Position numbers and translations under genes: made by a program | Assembly: GCA_004123355.1 (NCBI GenBank) | Contig: SCHM01000002.1 | Location: 9,397,569-9,461,568, forward strand | DNA: 64,000 nt | Source: Amphirosellinia nigrospora | Taxonomy: Eukaryota > Ascomycota > Sordariomycetes > Xylariales > Xylariaceae | Reading direction: 5' to 3' | The notes under the pieces: model-generated | The model's input: only the letters and a program-made list of their open reading frames with translations | Database searches by the model: none | What the model was told of the DNA's origin: nothing | Shown: positions 23,498 to 36,500 of the stretch, piece after piece | How positions within the stretch are numbered: the first letter of the stretch is position 1 | Layout of the letters: each line of letters starts with the position of its first letter

Positions 23498-24516
23498 TCG
23501 GCTCGCTGCGGATCAAAAAGACAGTCATTGCAGCAATCGACTCCTCTACTTACATGCTGCCTTCGATAGAACGTCCCCTAGAATAACGCTTGTATATTTA
23601 CTAGTAGCCAGCATACTCATACCCAAACAGTCTATACAATGATAATGCACATTCGATCATGCCTGCGACGAGCTACTGGATGACAGCTTTTCGACCACGT
23701 ATCTGTTAACCGAGGTCGTTAGGCATGCAAATTCAGTACTGCGAATTCGAATCATACCGAAAGCCGGCAAGCGAACTACATTCTCGGTACTTATATCGAA
23801 ATGCGAACGCAATAAGGGGGACGTCACAATCATTCCACTCTTCACAAGATAACGACGAATAGTTCTAATAGTGGCAAAATCATAAGCAACTCAAGTTTGT
23901 CACAAGACAAGCTGTTACATGCGGTACCGTAGATACCATCTGATGCAGGAACCTCTATGATTGCCAATTACCTTATGCCGTTTTATATAAATACCGACGG
24001 CACTATGAGTTGCGTGCAAATCCTAAAGTGCCTAGCCTAGATCCAAGGACCCACTTAAAACACCGAGCCTCGGTAAAACCTCTTTGCATCTCATTGGTAT
24101 CCTGATACTACATAGTAGGTATTACTAGTGGACCTTCTGATCATGAAACCGTTCGACCGTGATACCTATGGTGAATGACGAAAGATATTCTTACTTATGT
24201 GTTGAAGTATATTCTTTTCCCTAATATTCATTCACTGCGATTTCAATAGGTATTTGATTTGATAATAACTACAACAAGACTTACTTATATCACCGAGGAA
24301 AGGAGATTACTATCTAGCTCTTAGCGCGGGTTACTTACTCGCGTTGGCTTTTCGTTTGACACGACTTCCCCCTTCATCGCGATATCTGCATTAGAGAGCA
24401 TTCTCCGTGCCGCGCGACGCTATTTTCAGATTTGGCTGCAGACTTCAACAGATAAGGCGGGCGGCATAGTAATACGTATACCCATAACGTCATACTACCA
24501 CGACAGCAAGTAGACC
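23498..24516. other. Intergenic spacer
   Basis: Holds the 3' end of the oxysterol-binding gene and the promoter of the thioesterase gene. A frame at 23657-23845 (minus) is short and unrecognised. Nothing else is seen. Confidence 0.4.
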
Positions 24517-26247
24517 ATGACAGCAGGTCGCCCAACCCTCGTCAAGGCCCCGCCGGTAGACGAGTCTAAAGCACCCATCGAGAATGCGCTTGAGTTGACC
24601 GAGCTGAGTATAATCAGCCCTGTAGGTTGCTAAAACATGCACGTTGCGTATGGCTATAAGCGTTACTAATATGCGGCATGTAGGATCTATTTACGAATAC
24701 TCGTGAGCTGTGGCACCCACCTGGCGCGAGAGGCTTGTATGGCGGGTGTATTATTGCCCAGACACTGGCTGTATGTCATCACTTTCTTATAGCTACCAAG
24801 TATAGCATCTCGTAAATTCCTGATCTCAGCGAGGGATCCGAGAATGACGACCCGTGGGCGGCGAAGTGTAGTCGAGACACTGATATGTGACCCACCTGCA
24901 AGCCCCCTACTCGAGCCTACGGCATCGTCTCGCATACTACTATAGTAGAGAAAAGATAGCTTTCTTTGCACACAGGATCCAAATGCTTGACAAGACTAAT
25001 TCCCTTTACAGGCAGCGCAGCGCACCGTCCCCCCAGACTTCACGGTACACTCGTACCACTGCTTCTTCGTGCTCGCAGGTGACTCTAGCGTGCCGATTCT
25101 CTACCACGTAGAGCGGGTGCGCGAGGGCCGCTCATTCTGCACACGGACGGTGCAAGCACGGCAGCGGGGGCACGCCATCTTCACGGTGACATGCTCGTTC
25201 ACCAAGGACCGCAGCGGCGGGAGAAGACGGTGACGCACGCGGCGCCCATGCCCGAGGGCGTGGCGGTGCCTCCCGACGGGTACGAGGAGCCGACGCTGGT
25301 GGGCACGGAGAAGTCGCCCTTCGAGCATTTCAAGTGCCCGCGCAACGACTTCGACATGCCGCCCGAGAGGCGCAAGATCTGGCAGTGGGTGAAGGCGCGA
25401 GGCAAGATCAGCGAGGAGGGCGGCCACCAGGCGCACCTCAGCGCGCTGGCGTACATGAGCGACTCCTACTTCATCGGCACCATCTCCCGCATCCATCGCC
25501 TTTGGCGTTTCCCCTTCCGCCCCGAGGAATTGGAGCATCTGGACCCGAGGTCAGGGCGCACATCAACAAGCTCAACGATACTGAGGGCGCCGATAGCCTC
25601 GAGGCGATGCGGAATCGGCCGAAGGTTGGGATGATGGTCAGCCTCGATCAGTGAGTCCGCGCCACACATGTTCGATCGAATCTTCTTCTCCTCTCATCTC
25701 ATCTCATCTCATCTCACTCATCCTCGTCTCAACTTTTGGGGAAGTGTGGGGAGGGAGTGAGAGGGTATTAGACGCATCGGACTTTTGCGCTAACATAATA
25801 TTAACGCACAGCTCGATATATTTCCACAACCCGAAAAAGGTCCGCGCCGACGAATGGATGTTCACGGAGATGGAGAGTCCCTGGGCCGGCGACGGCCGTG
25901 GCGTCGTCATGCAGAAGATCTTTAGCAAGGACGGCACGCTACTCGCTACCGCCATTCAGGAGGTGAGTCAACCGACTTTTTCTTTCTCTGGCTACCTACC
26001 TGCTCATGTCACTTTTTAACCGTTAACCCCGCTTCTCCGGTCTTAACATTTATTTCTCCCCTGAGGGAAAAGGAGTCATTCAGCTTGCATCGTCTCACAG
26101 CATCAGCCTTAGCGCGGTGATCTATTGATCTGGCATAAGCTGAAAATAACATGAGAAACATACATACACATACTGACTCGACGTGTTGGGCTATTATAGG
26201 GCGTTGTACGATTGAAACAGGAGAAAGAAAACACCCCGAAACTGTAG
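24517..26247 (+). CDS. Peroxisomal acyl-CoA thioesterase, TesB type (two frameshifts)
   Basis: Hydrolyses acyl-CoA to free acid and CoA; likely in peroxisomes, since the protein ends in PKL, an accepted PTS1 variant. Five exons: 24517-24621, 24684-24770, 25012-25650, 25812-25962, 26200-26247. A double hotdog fold is indicated by the N-terminal ELWHPPGARGLYGG block and the catalytic set LDHSIYFHNP (Asp), MESPWAGDGRG and AIQEGVVRLK (Gln), as in E. coli TesB. The Asp-His pair spans intron 3, and the Gln lies just before intron 4. Two single-base losses break exon 3, near 25223 (GGG for GGGG) and near 25548 (CCC for CCCC); with both, the exon phase fits exactly, which supports sequence error. Intron 3 contains an ATCTC tandem repeat. 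Confidence 0.9.
25692..25721. repeat. ATCTC microsatellite in an intron
   Basis: Four tandem ATCTC units with partial flanking copies lie inside the third intron of the thioesterase gene, in a pyrimidine-rich stretch. Confidence 0.8.
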
Positions 26248-27007
26248 GCTATATTCTGAGCGTCACCTGCATCCGAATAGATACAGGCTCGGAGCGGTAT
26301 GCTTAAATGAGGAGCATATGACAGACGGAGCCCAAGATGGGGTTTAGATGGTACGGGGATTCATGGCGCATCACTATTTTTTTTTCATCTTTTTTATTGC
26401 ATGAAGAACCTTTAATATGTTTTCCCGTTTAGATTTTATTATTTACTAGAAAGTTACACTTATACGTAAAGTGATGGAATAGTGGAAGGGAAGTAGAACT
26501 TCGGAGATAGAAGATACATGGCTGATGTCCGGCAAGTGGTGGGATGATCCAGCACACAAACAATACCCATGCTTTTTGTTATACTTTTTAAACTTCTTAT
26601 CCCTCGATCATAGAGGCTTACATACCATACCGTGTCTCTTCGCGAAAGGCACTTGTCTGTTTCCCTGTAATTTCCGCTATTGTTAGACATTGGAAGTCAG
26701 GCCAACGAGCAAAATGACAACAACACAGGTTTGTTAGGACTCAAATGCAACTGACTGCATGCACCCCGTAGGTATCGGTGAGGCGCATTCACCACTGTTC
26801 CTACACCGATCAGCAATACGCCGCCGTCTTGGAAGCAAGACAAGACAGTTACATACATGCCCCCCTCACCATCGCAGATTGATACCCTCTTGGCAATCGG
26901 CATATGCGCTGCGCGCTCACAGCCAACTATACCGGACAAACATGTTCGTTTGACCCAAGGTTACAAGCAAGGAAGGAAGGAAGGATGTGAGAGAAGGGGG
27001 GCGGCGC

Positions 27008-27026
27008 TTTTTTTTTTTTTTTTTTT
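27008..27026. repeat. Poly-T tract
   Basis: Nineteen consecutive T, preceded by GGGGGGCGGCG and followed by GGTGG, with GGAA repeats just upstream. It may be a simple-sequence expansion or, read on the minus strand, an old poly-A tail; no element is attached that I can identify. Confidence 0.8.
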
Positions 27027-30000
27027 GGTGGAAACAAACAAAAATGAAGGATGAGAGGGAGGGAGGGAGACTAGAGAAATTGTTGGTTATTGGGATTCAT
27101 GGAGCGAGATGAGCTCTGATGCTCTGACACGGCGCAGTTGGTTCCTTGGCGTCCGTCACGGCTGACTTTTATATATACGGTGAGTTTGGATTCGGCGGGG
27201 AGAGGCACGGTAGTATCTATGTAGCGTATGTATGATATGATAGTGGTAGGGCGAGTTGTCTGACGTGAGTCGGTTTTGCATCAGACGCTGCTGCTGTCAC
27301 GGTTAGATAGGACTTTGCTCGTCATGGTGGAGGTCTTGGGTAATATCACAAGTACACTAGTTAGTGCCAGGCAAAGACGTCAAGAACAGACTTCCTCTAG
27401 CGTAGCTAGTGTAGACTTTTAGTTTACAAGGGCGATTATTAATCGGCCGGCTATATTGGCCATAGATTGTATAAGAAGAGGATGTATTTTATGTAAGTTC
27501 GTTAGGCTACCTACTTAAGTATAGGCATCCCACTAAAACCTATGGCCCCCAACGTTAGGCCTATTAGGAATTCGAATTCCTGCATCTGGGATTCCAAACG
27601 CAATGCGCCTGGACCTACGGTGGATAGGGCCGTCGTAGTAGTGTGAGGGTTCGGCGTGCTCCCTAACTCGGTTGGGGGCGCGGTGGTGGGATTCCCCCAA
27701 AAGCGAAGTTCGCACTAAGAAGACAAGCTCGCGATGACTGCCGAGGGACGTTACGGGGCGGGGAGGGGAGTGCGTTTTCTGAAAATGGATTCGACTGTAT
27801 TAGGTATTTCCCGAGAGCGAGTGTAAGCACACAGCCAGCAACCACAGTGCTGTACAATAAGCAACCTGCAGTAGCCAGCCAGCCAGCTTCATCCCATCCC
27901 ACTTAGAGTCACTTAAAGCAACATGATCCTTGATTTGAACTCTGACGTGAACAAGTTCCAATGCTTCTACCATATTTACATACATGTCATATCAAATCTC
28001 TTTGAACGAAAATGGTTCCTTGAGCCCTACTTTTATTTAGCGGACGCGCGCAGTTCGGTCGCCGGAATCCGGCCGTTTCTCTTACTAGTTCATCCCACTA
28101 CCCAAGCCGCGTCGACTGCGTTCGAGAATTCTATCATTCACATATCCCCGGACTCCGAACTAGCAACCCGCGCGATAGCAGGTGTACTATACTTAGCTGG
28201 TTGTGAGGGGCCAACGAGAGAAATATCATGTTAAAATGGTTCTGAAAGGATTGGAACCCCAGCGGGACTTTGTGAGTGTAGATAGTGTGTACTAAGTCCG
28301 GTCACAGATCGTAGTGGTAGCATGGCAGGCAGGTGATCTGACCGTTTAGTATTAGAGGGTTGGGTTGACTGTTTAGCTTTGACTATCTATCTAGATAGAG
28401 TGTGTACCAAGCTATTCTTGAAGAAAGCAGTAGCACAGTATAGCCGTAAACCGTATTGGACGACGTATTGGAACGTATTCACCATCTATCTACTACCTCG
28501 GCACGACCTTCGCTGGAGTTGGGCGAGCGAGTATGAGTAAACTCCTGGGGAGTGGCGTGACACGGAATTATGCCGATTGGCGAATTGGCGATATAGGCCG
28601 AGTTGGTTGGGGCAAAGCAGGGCAGTGGAAGCTGACAGCTTGCAGCGAATGCAACCCTTTACATGGGCAGTCCTATCTTCGCGAGCGAGAGCGTTTTTGG
28701 AATCTTCGAGTTTATAGGTCAATTGTTTTGATATAGTGACATGCAGTCGAGTCAAACAAAGCAAAAGGGTCAGTTGTCGGTACCCTCTCAATTAACTAAT
28801 GACATGGGTATACTTGGTATAAATGAATCATGCATAAGGTCAACCACATATGCCGCAGGCAATAAATACATAAAATGCACGCCTCCCATTTTTTCCGCTG
28901 TAGGCTGTCTAAGGTTGGCTGATGTAGTTAAGGAGGAAGTCATCATATTACGGTAGAAGACTCGAAGGAAATTCATTTGACAGATTGAAGCGGACATGAG
29001 CGTGTCCTTCGAGGCCAAGGATGGACCCACGCGGGACTCACAAAAAACGTGCTGCCAAGACGGCTTAACCCATGGCTTCTCTCCTGCCAGCTGCTATTAA
29101 TGCATTCTCCGTCCCAGCTTTGTTTCTCTCCGCGCCCAGTCGGAGTACGGAGTTGGATGGAGGAGGATCACCAGGAGGATTTAGACTACCGCTGCCTGGG
29201 CGTCGCGCCAGTATTTTGCTTTTGGCTGGCGACTCTCTTAGCTGGTACACCAAAACCTCGCCATTCCGGTAGATGACGTTCGATAACGCATTGGCGTCCG
29301 ACGTAAAATCGGTCTTGGTGTATCCTGAGGTTTCACTCTTGTCCTCTGTTATGTTACTTGAGTACCAGTGATATCCGAGCAGTGTCGGGAATAGCATGGC
29401 CATGTCAGACTGCGGGATAATCAGAGCAAGACGGGCATTGTGCGGGAACAGCTATTACCGGCGATAGGCTGGGTAGTATGATGGCGCTGCTCGAGATGTT
29501 GGGCCTCTGACTCCAGCTCCAGCTCGGATGTAAGAAAGGAAGCTCACCACCTACAGTTGGAGGCGATTCCTCAATGTGAAGTCTAAGATCAAGGAGACTC
29601 GATGCAAAGAGAACTAAGCGAAGTAGCGAGGCTGCGCATAATATTATTCTGCTGTGATATAATCGCGACACCGACGGCACGAAGGAGATACCACAAGACA
29701 TTCAAATTATCGTCTTCAACCTCCTCTCCGGCCTCTCTTCTGTGGGACAAATGATGCTGAAAGAGTCAGGCGCCTGGGGAAAACCTGATTCACCAGGGCT
29801 CGGATTCTAGTCGGGCAAGGACTTCGGGCGCGAGATTGACCCGCCAGTCCGCTACCGAGCCCCGATCGACTGGAACAGCAGGAACCTAGATGGTTTAAGT
29901 CTTGGCGACGGGTAAGAGTCATGACATGAGCTTTAATAGGGGTGCTCCATGAATACACTATACTGGAGACAGTCCAATCTATGAAACCTTAGTAGTGATC

Positions 30001-30465
30001 TCACCAGGCCACTGATGAGAATTCTACATACAGCAGTATACTTGACCGGCGGACCAGGTCCGATAGATGAAGTAATCATTGTAGGTATCCACTGCTCGGC
30101 GATGCACAAAGCTCTCGGAGCCGACACGCATGTCTCTATCCCCAATGATCCCCAATGGCAATCGAATAGTCAAGAATGTACCCATAACGGATAGGATTGA
30201 AGAGATCAATAGCCGTCATATTCGTGCGTTTTCGCTCGTCCGTCCATCGCCGCTCTCATTTCCCAGTGTGCTGTATATGTATCGTAGCGTAGTTGCAAGG
30301 AAGGTTGTCATCATGACGCCTGGAGGGCCACCAGTGCTGTTGTCATTATTAGTGCATATATGCATAGCACAAGGGACCTAGGTACTTAAATGGCACTTTG
30401 GCGGACTTTGGTGGGCCTAGGGCGATGCCGAACCCAGAACAGACAGGAAGACCAAGTGGATAATA

Positions 30466-30490
30466 GATAGTGGATAGTGGATAGTGGATA
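30466..30490. repeat. GATAGTG tandem repeat
   Basis: Three head-to-tail copies of GATAGTG plus a partial fourth, in the middle of the gene desert. Confidence 0.85.
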
Positions 30491-31610
30491 GCTCACAATG
30501 ATGGGAATTCAACCCAAACTTTAGCAGTTGGCCATGGTTCGTACGGTAGCTTGTTGATCGACCAAACCCACCATTTTTATCAGCATTCAAGGTAACTAAC
30601 TAACTATATTAGTACATAGCACATAGCACAGTACTCTACAGACTCGAGGCTTATATGCAACAGCAGAACTCGATGTCACAAGGATGTCAAGCGAATAAGC
30701 TGGCCAGTTCTACGGCCAGGCTCCGCATTTAAGACTATATTTCCTTTCTAGGCAATAAGCATACATTACGCTTTACCATTGTGGATTTTATATGCCGTTT
30801 TGCAACGCCGTTCGTGTATTTCATTTCATTCCCCACCAGCCCAAGCCCAAGCCCAGGCCTGTGCAAAGTACATGGCACTGAGTGTCATGTCTACTGTAGA
30901 CTGTGGAATCGGAGTTTGCCAATCGGCCGTTAGAAAACACCGCATCGCGCTCGGATAGTTAAACTGTAAAGGCGCAAGCACAGCAGACCAGATCGGAACC
31001 CTTGGGCCCCGCTGTACACACCTACGGTATTCGAATGCTTTAGAACGAATTGCGAATTGGGGAGGGAGTTTAATCGGCGTCTCGGTGAACCACAACAATA
31101 TGACCTGGTCGTGAATAGTTGTTGAAGATGCCGCCGCACGGGTTCTATACCTTCGCATGGGCCAGCTGAGCCATCCCTTGCTCAGAAGGAGTCAGCCAAA
31201 AGAACTTGGAATTATTTTTGGGCTTTTGTGCAACACTATAGGTTAGCATAATAACTACCGTACTGTACCTAATGTACTACTTTGAACAGTACAACTAATG
31301 GTCCTTCGAGTGGATGGTGGATGGGTGGATGGAATCTTACTGACAGGTGCCCGTCGCTGGTTTAACCCGCCGGTCACCTTAAGTCGCCGTCAAAGTCCCC
31401 CATGTATTTGCATGTATCCTCTAGTCACTCCAGTCCCCTCCTAGCTCGGCTGTTTCCAAGACTGCTGGACGACAAGTATTGCGTAGTCACTCTATTGTCA
31501 TGGCCTTGCGCAGCCCCGTTGGCGTGCCCTTGAACCCAACATAGCGAATTATACGTAGGAATTTACGTGGTTTGACAGAGTTGATATAAAGACGAAGTCA
31601 CCAGCTTCCT

Positions 31611-31680
31611 AGCAGTGGCCCCCTCTTCTTTCCAACCTCCTCTACTGAATCTCTTCCGCTCCACTAACTACGGTCACGAA
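31611..31680 (+). promoter_or_regulatory. CT-rich tract upstream of Zn2Cys6 gene
   Basis: Pyrimidine-rich DNA on the plus strand, of the kind often seen just before fungal transcription starts. It lies about 600 bp upstream of the ATG at 32301, implying a long leader if used. This is inference from composition only. Confidence 0.3.
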
Positions 31681-32300
31681 GTACTTCTTACCTGCATCCC
31701 AAGATAATTTGGCCCCTCCTGCTCTCCATAAAAGACGACAGACAACAACTTGGACCATCCGAACTCTGGCCTTTGGGGATCATTCCAACTTCACATACCA
31801 TAAATACATTATTGATCAACTTGACCAATATCTACAACAACAACTTTTCGCTCTAGGGGAGCTTACTGTTGAGTACCCTGTTCGTTTTGAGACTCATTAG
31901 AACCCTGGGAAACTTGGAGCTACGGGAATCGACCTCGTCAGCACCCAGGCTTGGCCCACATCTCGGACATAAAGCGACTCGCCGATCCATTTCCATGCCC
32001 CTTCGGGCCCTATTTCGCCCTTAAGCCAAAGTTGCCGGGCCTAATAATAAGAAGAGGAGCATCACATAATCGTCACTGCAGCGATGCTTCTGAGCATTAT
32101 TAATCCCCTCTAAGAAATCGCTTTGTGTTTACCGATTACTTTTTGATTTGTCCTCCGCACCCCCACGGACACACTCACCTGTTTTTGCAACACCTAGGAA
32201 TTTATTTTTTAAACATTATCAGTGGTTCACGGAGCCTTTACCCTTTCTATCTCGCCCCTTAGTTTCGCTCATCCACAAGTTGTATAAGTGACAACCCAAA

Positions 32301-33526
32301 ATGGAAAGTGGCATACCGACACCTCCCATAGAAGAAAATATGAAGACTTCGACGACACAAGCTCCTACACGGAGGAGTACAGCACCTAATACCAAGTCTG
32401 TCAAGCCGATAAGTCGTGGACAAAGCGATCAGCCACTCACTTAGCTCACTCACCTATTCGCGATCATGTACCACTCTCGCCTCATGGCACTGACAATAGA
32501 CACAAGCGAGTATGGAAGGCTTGTGAGCGATGTAGAATGAAGAAGACAAAGGTTTGTCAAACCACAAACTAGGTTGTATCATAGTGCTTACATTTTGTAT
32601 AGTGTGATGGGGAGTTTCCGTGTAAAAGGTGCAAAGATGATGGATTAGTATGCACAGCTGGGACACGAAAGAAGACAGAATACAAGCAGTTACCTAGGGG
32701 GTACGAACAAATGATGCTCAGCCATATAGGAGACAAGCTAACTCGCTAATAGCTACGCTGAAGTCCTAGAGAATACCCAGTTTGCATTGATAGCGACAGT
32801 CCATAAACTTTATGCCATGGTCAGGAATGGGCAGTCCTGGGACTTGGGAGAACCCGAACTTAACGATAGAGGCCAACCAATTATTCATAATATCGCGACT
32901 AAGCTGGGATGCATACGGCCTAATGCGGACGCCGACCTACCCCTCACTCAGTCTTTCCGGAGGACGAAGCCGGCCTTACGAAATTAGCAGCAGAATTAGA
33001 AGTCCAACAACTGGACAGGGAAAGAGAGGCTCAGACAGTAGAGGTGAAATGCGAGACGGAAACAACTTGCTCCCGAACGGAACGAGCTAGTTCTTCAGAA
33101 ATCGACCATTCGGATTTTGAATACGACTATCGAAAAGTGCTTATGAGTGCCCAACAACAGAACCTTCAGACCCTCTCACCCCAAAGCTTTACTTCATCAT
33201 ACAACGAATTTGAACCGAGCTCGATACATAGCGATGTCGACCCTTCGACGAACCTTTTCGCCGTTCAGTCCCCGACAGCACCGACCTCTTATCCAACCTG
33301 GCATATGAATAGACCTCCGTCGATGAATATTCCACAGCAGTACGCCCCGCCAATGGATATCAATATGGCAGAAATTATGTTAAGTCAGGGGTTGGTCGAG
33401 TCGGAGTTTGGCACCATTAAGCCTCACATGATCAATGTGCCCAATCCAGAGGTCATGTTGGGTGTCGGTGACCCAATGATCGCATATTCTGGCTACAATA
33501 ATATGGATTCGCTTCAGTCTGTATAG
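32301..33526 (+). CDS. Zn2Cys6 transcription factor, Fcr1-like (two frameshifts)
   Basis: DNA-binding regulator with a binuclear zinc cluster of spacing CX2CX6CX5CX2CX6C. An intron (32552-32602, 51 nt) falls inside the cluster, directly before the third Cys; a second intron is 32701-32752 (52 nt). After the cluster come YKQLPRGYAEVLENTQFALI and a region with GEPELNDRGQP and IATKLGCIRP, then a Ser/Pro/Gln-rich C-terminus ending MDSLQSV. The block following the cluster is what many fungal genomes label fluconazole resistance protein 1 (Fcr1)-like; the target genes are unknown. Single missing bases near 32430 and 32948 break the frame; conserved sequence resumes in the neighbouring frame (HKRVWKACERC; FPEDEAGLTKLAAELE). 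It stands alone in a desert. Confidence 0.85.
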
Positions 33527-36500
33527 TTGGTTGCTTGGATGGAAACATAAACATCGGGAATACATCCTCCCAGGGGAAAGAGGAGGACATATGTCTTGCA
33601 ACATATCACGGCTCTGCATGGTAGTCACGAATAACGCACGGCGCTTGGGTGGTCAACATATGACTCTAGTTTACATGGGTAGAGGGGCGAATGTTGGGAG
33701 GAATACGTGTATAACGAAGCGTTCGGGGGGTGCATCACTGGCGTTGTTGGGCGGCATACTGAATGGCAATCTGGTTCTCTCAAATGTCTGGCGCGGATGT
33801 AAGGGGGTGTCAACACATCCGTATACTGAGCGAGTTGTTAGGCCAAATAATTACTATTAATTACTGGGCGTGAGTAACAGACACTCGCGTCCAACAAGCA
33901 AGCCGCCTATACTCTTTAATTGGTGATCTGTCGTAACATCCCTACCTTGGTATTTGGAATTGCCATGTGCCGCATATGCGTATATGGCCCTCCAACATTT
34001 GCATTGGAATACTATAACCATGGTTCACTCGCTCAATCCTCACATGCTCCTACACACACGCCAAAACATCAGAATGTACTGATTAACGATCAACATTGAA
34101 CCTCGCAGCGGCCACAATGGCCGTTCCCTATGCCCTAACCAGCAGTGCTTCTATCCTGGCTAACAACCATTAAGAACCCTGCATCCCGCTCTCCGCGCTC
34201 CGCAATTGCCATCCGAAATCCGCAAGTGTTTAAAATGCGTAGATATTTCAGGAATAGGCAAGCCTCACATACGACATGATAAGAAGCCCAAGCGTCACAC
34301 CAAGGGTGAAGCCACCCTAAACTGTCGCAGATGGCTCAATAAAGACAAACAATAAAAGTGTTACAAGTGCAACTGTTCGCCCTGCTGACGAATCGACTGT
34401 CCGCAATTGATGACACTGTTGCACCCGGCACACGATGATCCATTATGCATTCATTCCACAAATCCTGCCGTGCGGGAAGCAAGGGACGACCTGTTCACAA
34501 GGAGACCGCTGGATTTTCAACGTACAAAGAAAAACTACCATGCCGTGTGGTGTAATTACTCGTGTGTCTCACACGTATTGCTTGTAGGCGAATGTTCAGG
34601 GGTGTATTGTTACCAGCAGCTCTCAAAAAAGCACATTGCAGCGTTACGTTTGCTTCGCCACAATTAATTTACCTACCTAGGCATCAGCGTATCACTTTGA
34701 GCGGCTGATGCCCAAGTCAATGGGGGAGGAGGGCACGTAAACTACCAAATCCCACCTGTACGGCAAATACGACCAAATCTTAGCATCATTACAAGCCGGC
34801 CGAGACATATACGACTTGGTTCAGCATACCAGGACGTTGTCATTTAAGAAGCTTGCGTTGCTTGCATGCTGCGCCTGTTTACTAGGCAGGGGGGTTGGTC
34901 AACCAGATGCTACACTAGCAAAGGAGGCATCAAGATAGTATAGGAAACTGACAGGGAAAGACGTGATAGGGCAGATTGACAGCAGACGCTAGCTATAAGC
35001 TAGGTAGTTCAGATGACGAACAACCTGGATACCGCGCCGGCGTGACGGGTAACAAATTGCTTCAAACCGCCATGATAATCTGATAAATCAAGCCTTAGTG
35101 TCCCCCAGACAGGCAGGGCTTCTAGGGATGGGTTTGATAGCTCTACATAGTAGGCTAGGCGGACTAATAATACTTACTTAAAACAGCGGGCATGCGTGGT
35201 ACTTTTCTGGTATTAATATTGCTGAGACACGCGGTATGAATTCACGATCCGTAGTGGCAAGTCACTTCGAACAGATAGTGTACAAAAACACAGCCCTATA
35301 TTGAGTAACAATGTTTCAATATGCCAAGCCTGCGATACCTACGCAGCCAACCTGGTACCTATGAGGACAAGTTCAGCAAATTATGCATGGCAGGATCCTA
35401 TTTGCATAACTTGCTCATGGGTTCAATGGTTCCACAATCATCGATTGGTACCTGCTGGCATTAGGTATTAAGTCCGATCGCAAAGGATGAGCAAGAATAG
35501 TTCAAACCCGCCGCGGATCTCGCATGTGCTACTCCTCTACGCTGCAGCAGTAGTGCGAAAGGACTCTCTTTCGCTCCTTGTCTTACCCCACAAGAATACG
35601 CGGAAAACTTACAAGGTTCACCCCAAGCTCTTCCCTCAGAAACGCCCAGGAAATTGAACGCATAAGCCGAACAAGCGCGGACCATCCGCGGACGGACGAA
35701 TCATGCCCACACACGGGAATTAGCGATCGTCCGACTCGCCGTCTCTGGTCAAAGTGCCCCCAAGGTTGGTGTGTGCCACGGACGCACACCAAAAAAAACG
35801 AAACCCGAATGCGACAAATCCGATCATTCTCGGCCATTCCCGAGCTTGCCTTCTCTCAAAATTGCACCCGCTCATACGGTTAAGGTTCGGCGCTCGATGG
35901 GCAGCTTTCTGATTCTTAAAGGCTCTATCTAATCTGTGGGTATCTGACCACGAATTGTCCACTTGACGGAATTCCGCAACTCCACGGCGGCACGGAGCTC
36001 TTACATAACGCCGACGCGAGTGACGGAACACGCCAAAAACGAAACAGATGCATATCTGTGCACTAGCTTTGTATGGAACAAGCAGAAGAACGGCGATCGT
36101 GGACTAAAGTAGGCGTCTACTCTGCTAGTACTTCTGAAGCAATTTTGTTTAGAGTAAGTCACCACGTGGCAGTGCCGTGTGTTATTAATTCCATCCGACC
36201 CCCTGGGTAGGATCGTGACAAAGCGGCCGGCAACTTTTCACGACGGGATTGTAAGCACCCATCGGCGATTGGCCGCCTCACTCATTCAGGGTACTTTTTC
36301 TTCCTAGACTTGGACATCCATTAGATAATCCACGCTTCCGCGCTGTGGAGGCTCAGGCGGGAAATCCACTGTCGACCTTATTATTTAGAGCGTTAACATA
36401 GAGCTACTCCAGTAATGATATCCTTTGAGGATAAGCTCTCATAGCTAAGTTCCAAGAAAAGTCCAAGCCCTCCAGCCTCGCTCGGCGGGCAACGCCGAGA

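Larger units (their letters stand above)
26248..32300. other. Gene desert, about 6 kb
   Basis: I find no gene that I can support. Open frames are at most about 110 codons, overlap on both strands and match no family I know. Base composition is close to balanced, so this is not an AT-rich RIP block. The first 200 bases are the thioesterase 3' end. Simple repeats occur at 26969-26985 (GGAA), 27008-27026 (19 T), 27055-27070 (GAGG) and 30466-30490 (GATAGTG). A CT-rich tract from about 31611 to 31680 looks like a leader or transcription start region for the regulator at 32301. If one-base losses are as common here as in the genes, short broken genes could be hidden. Confidence 0.45.
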
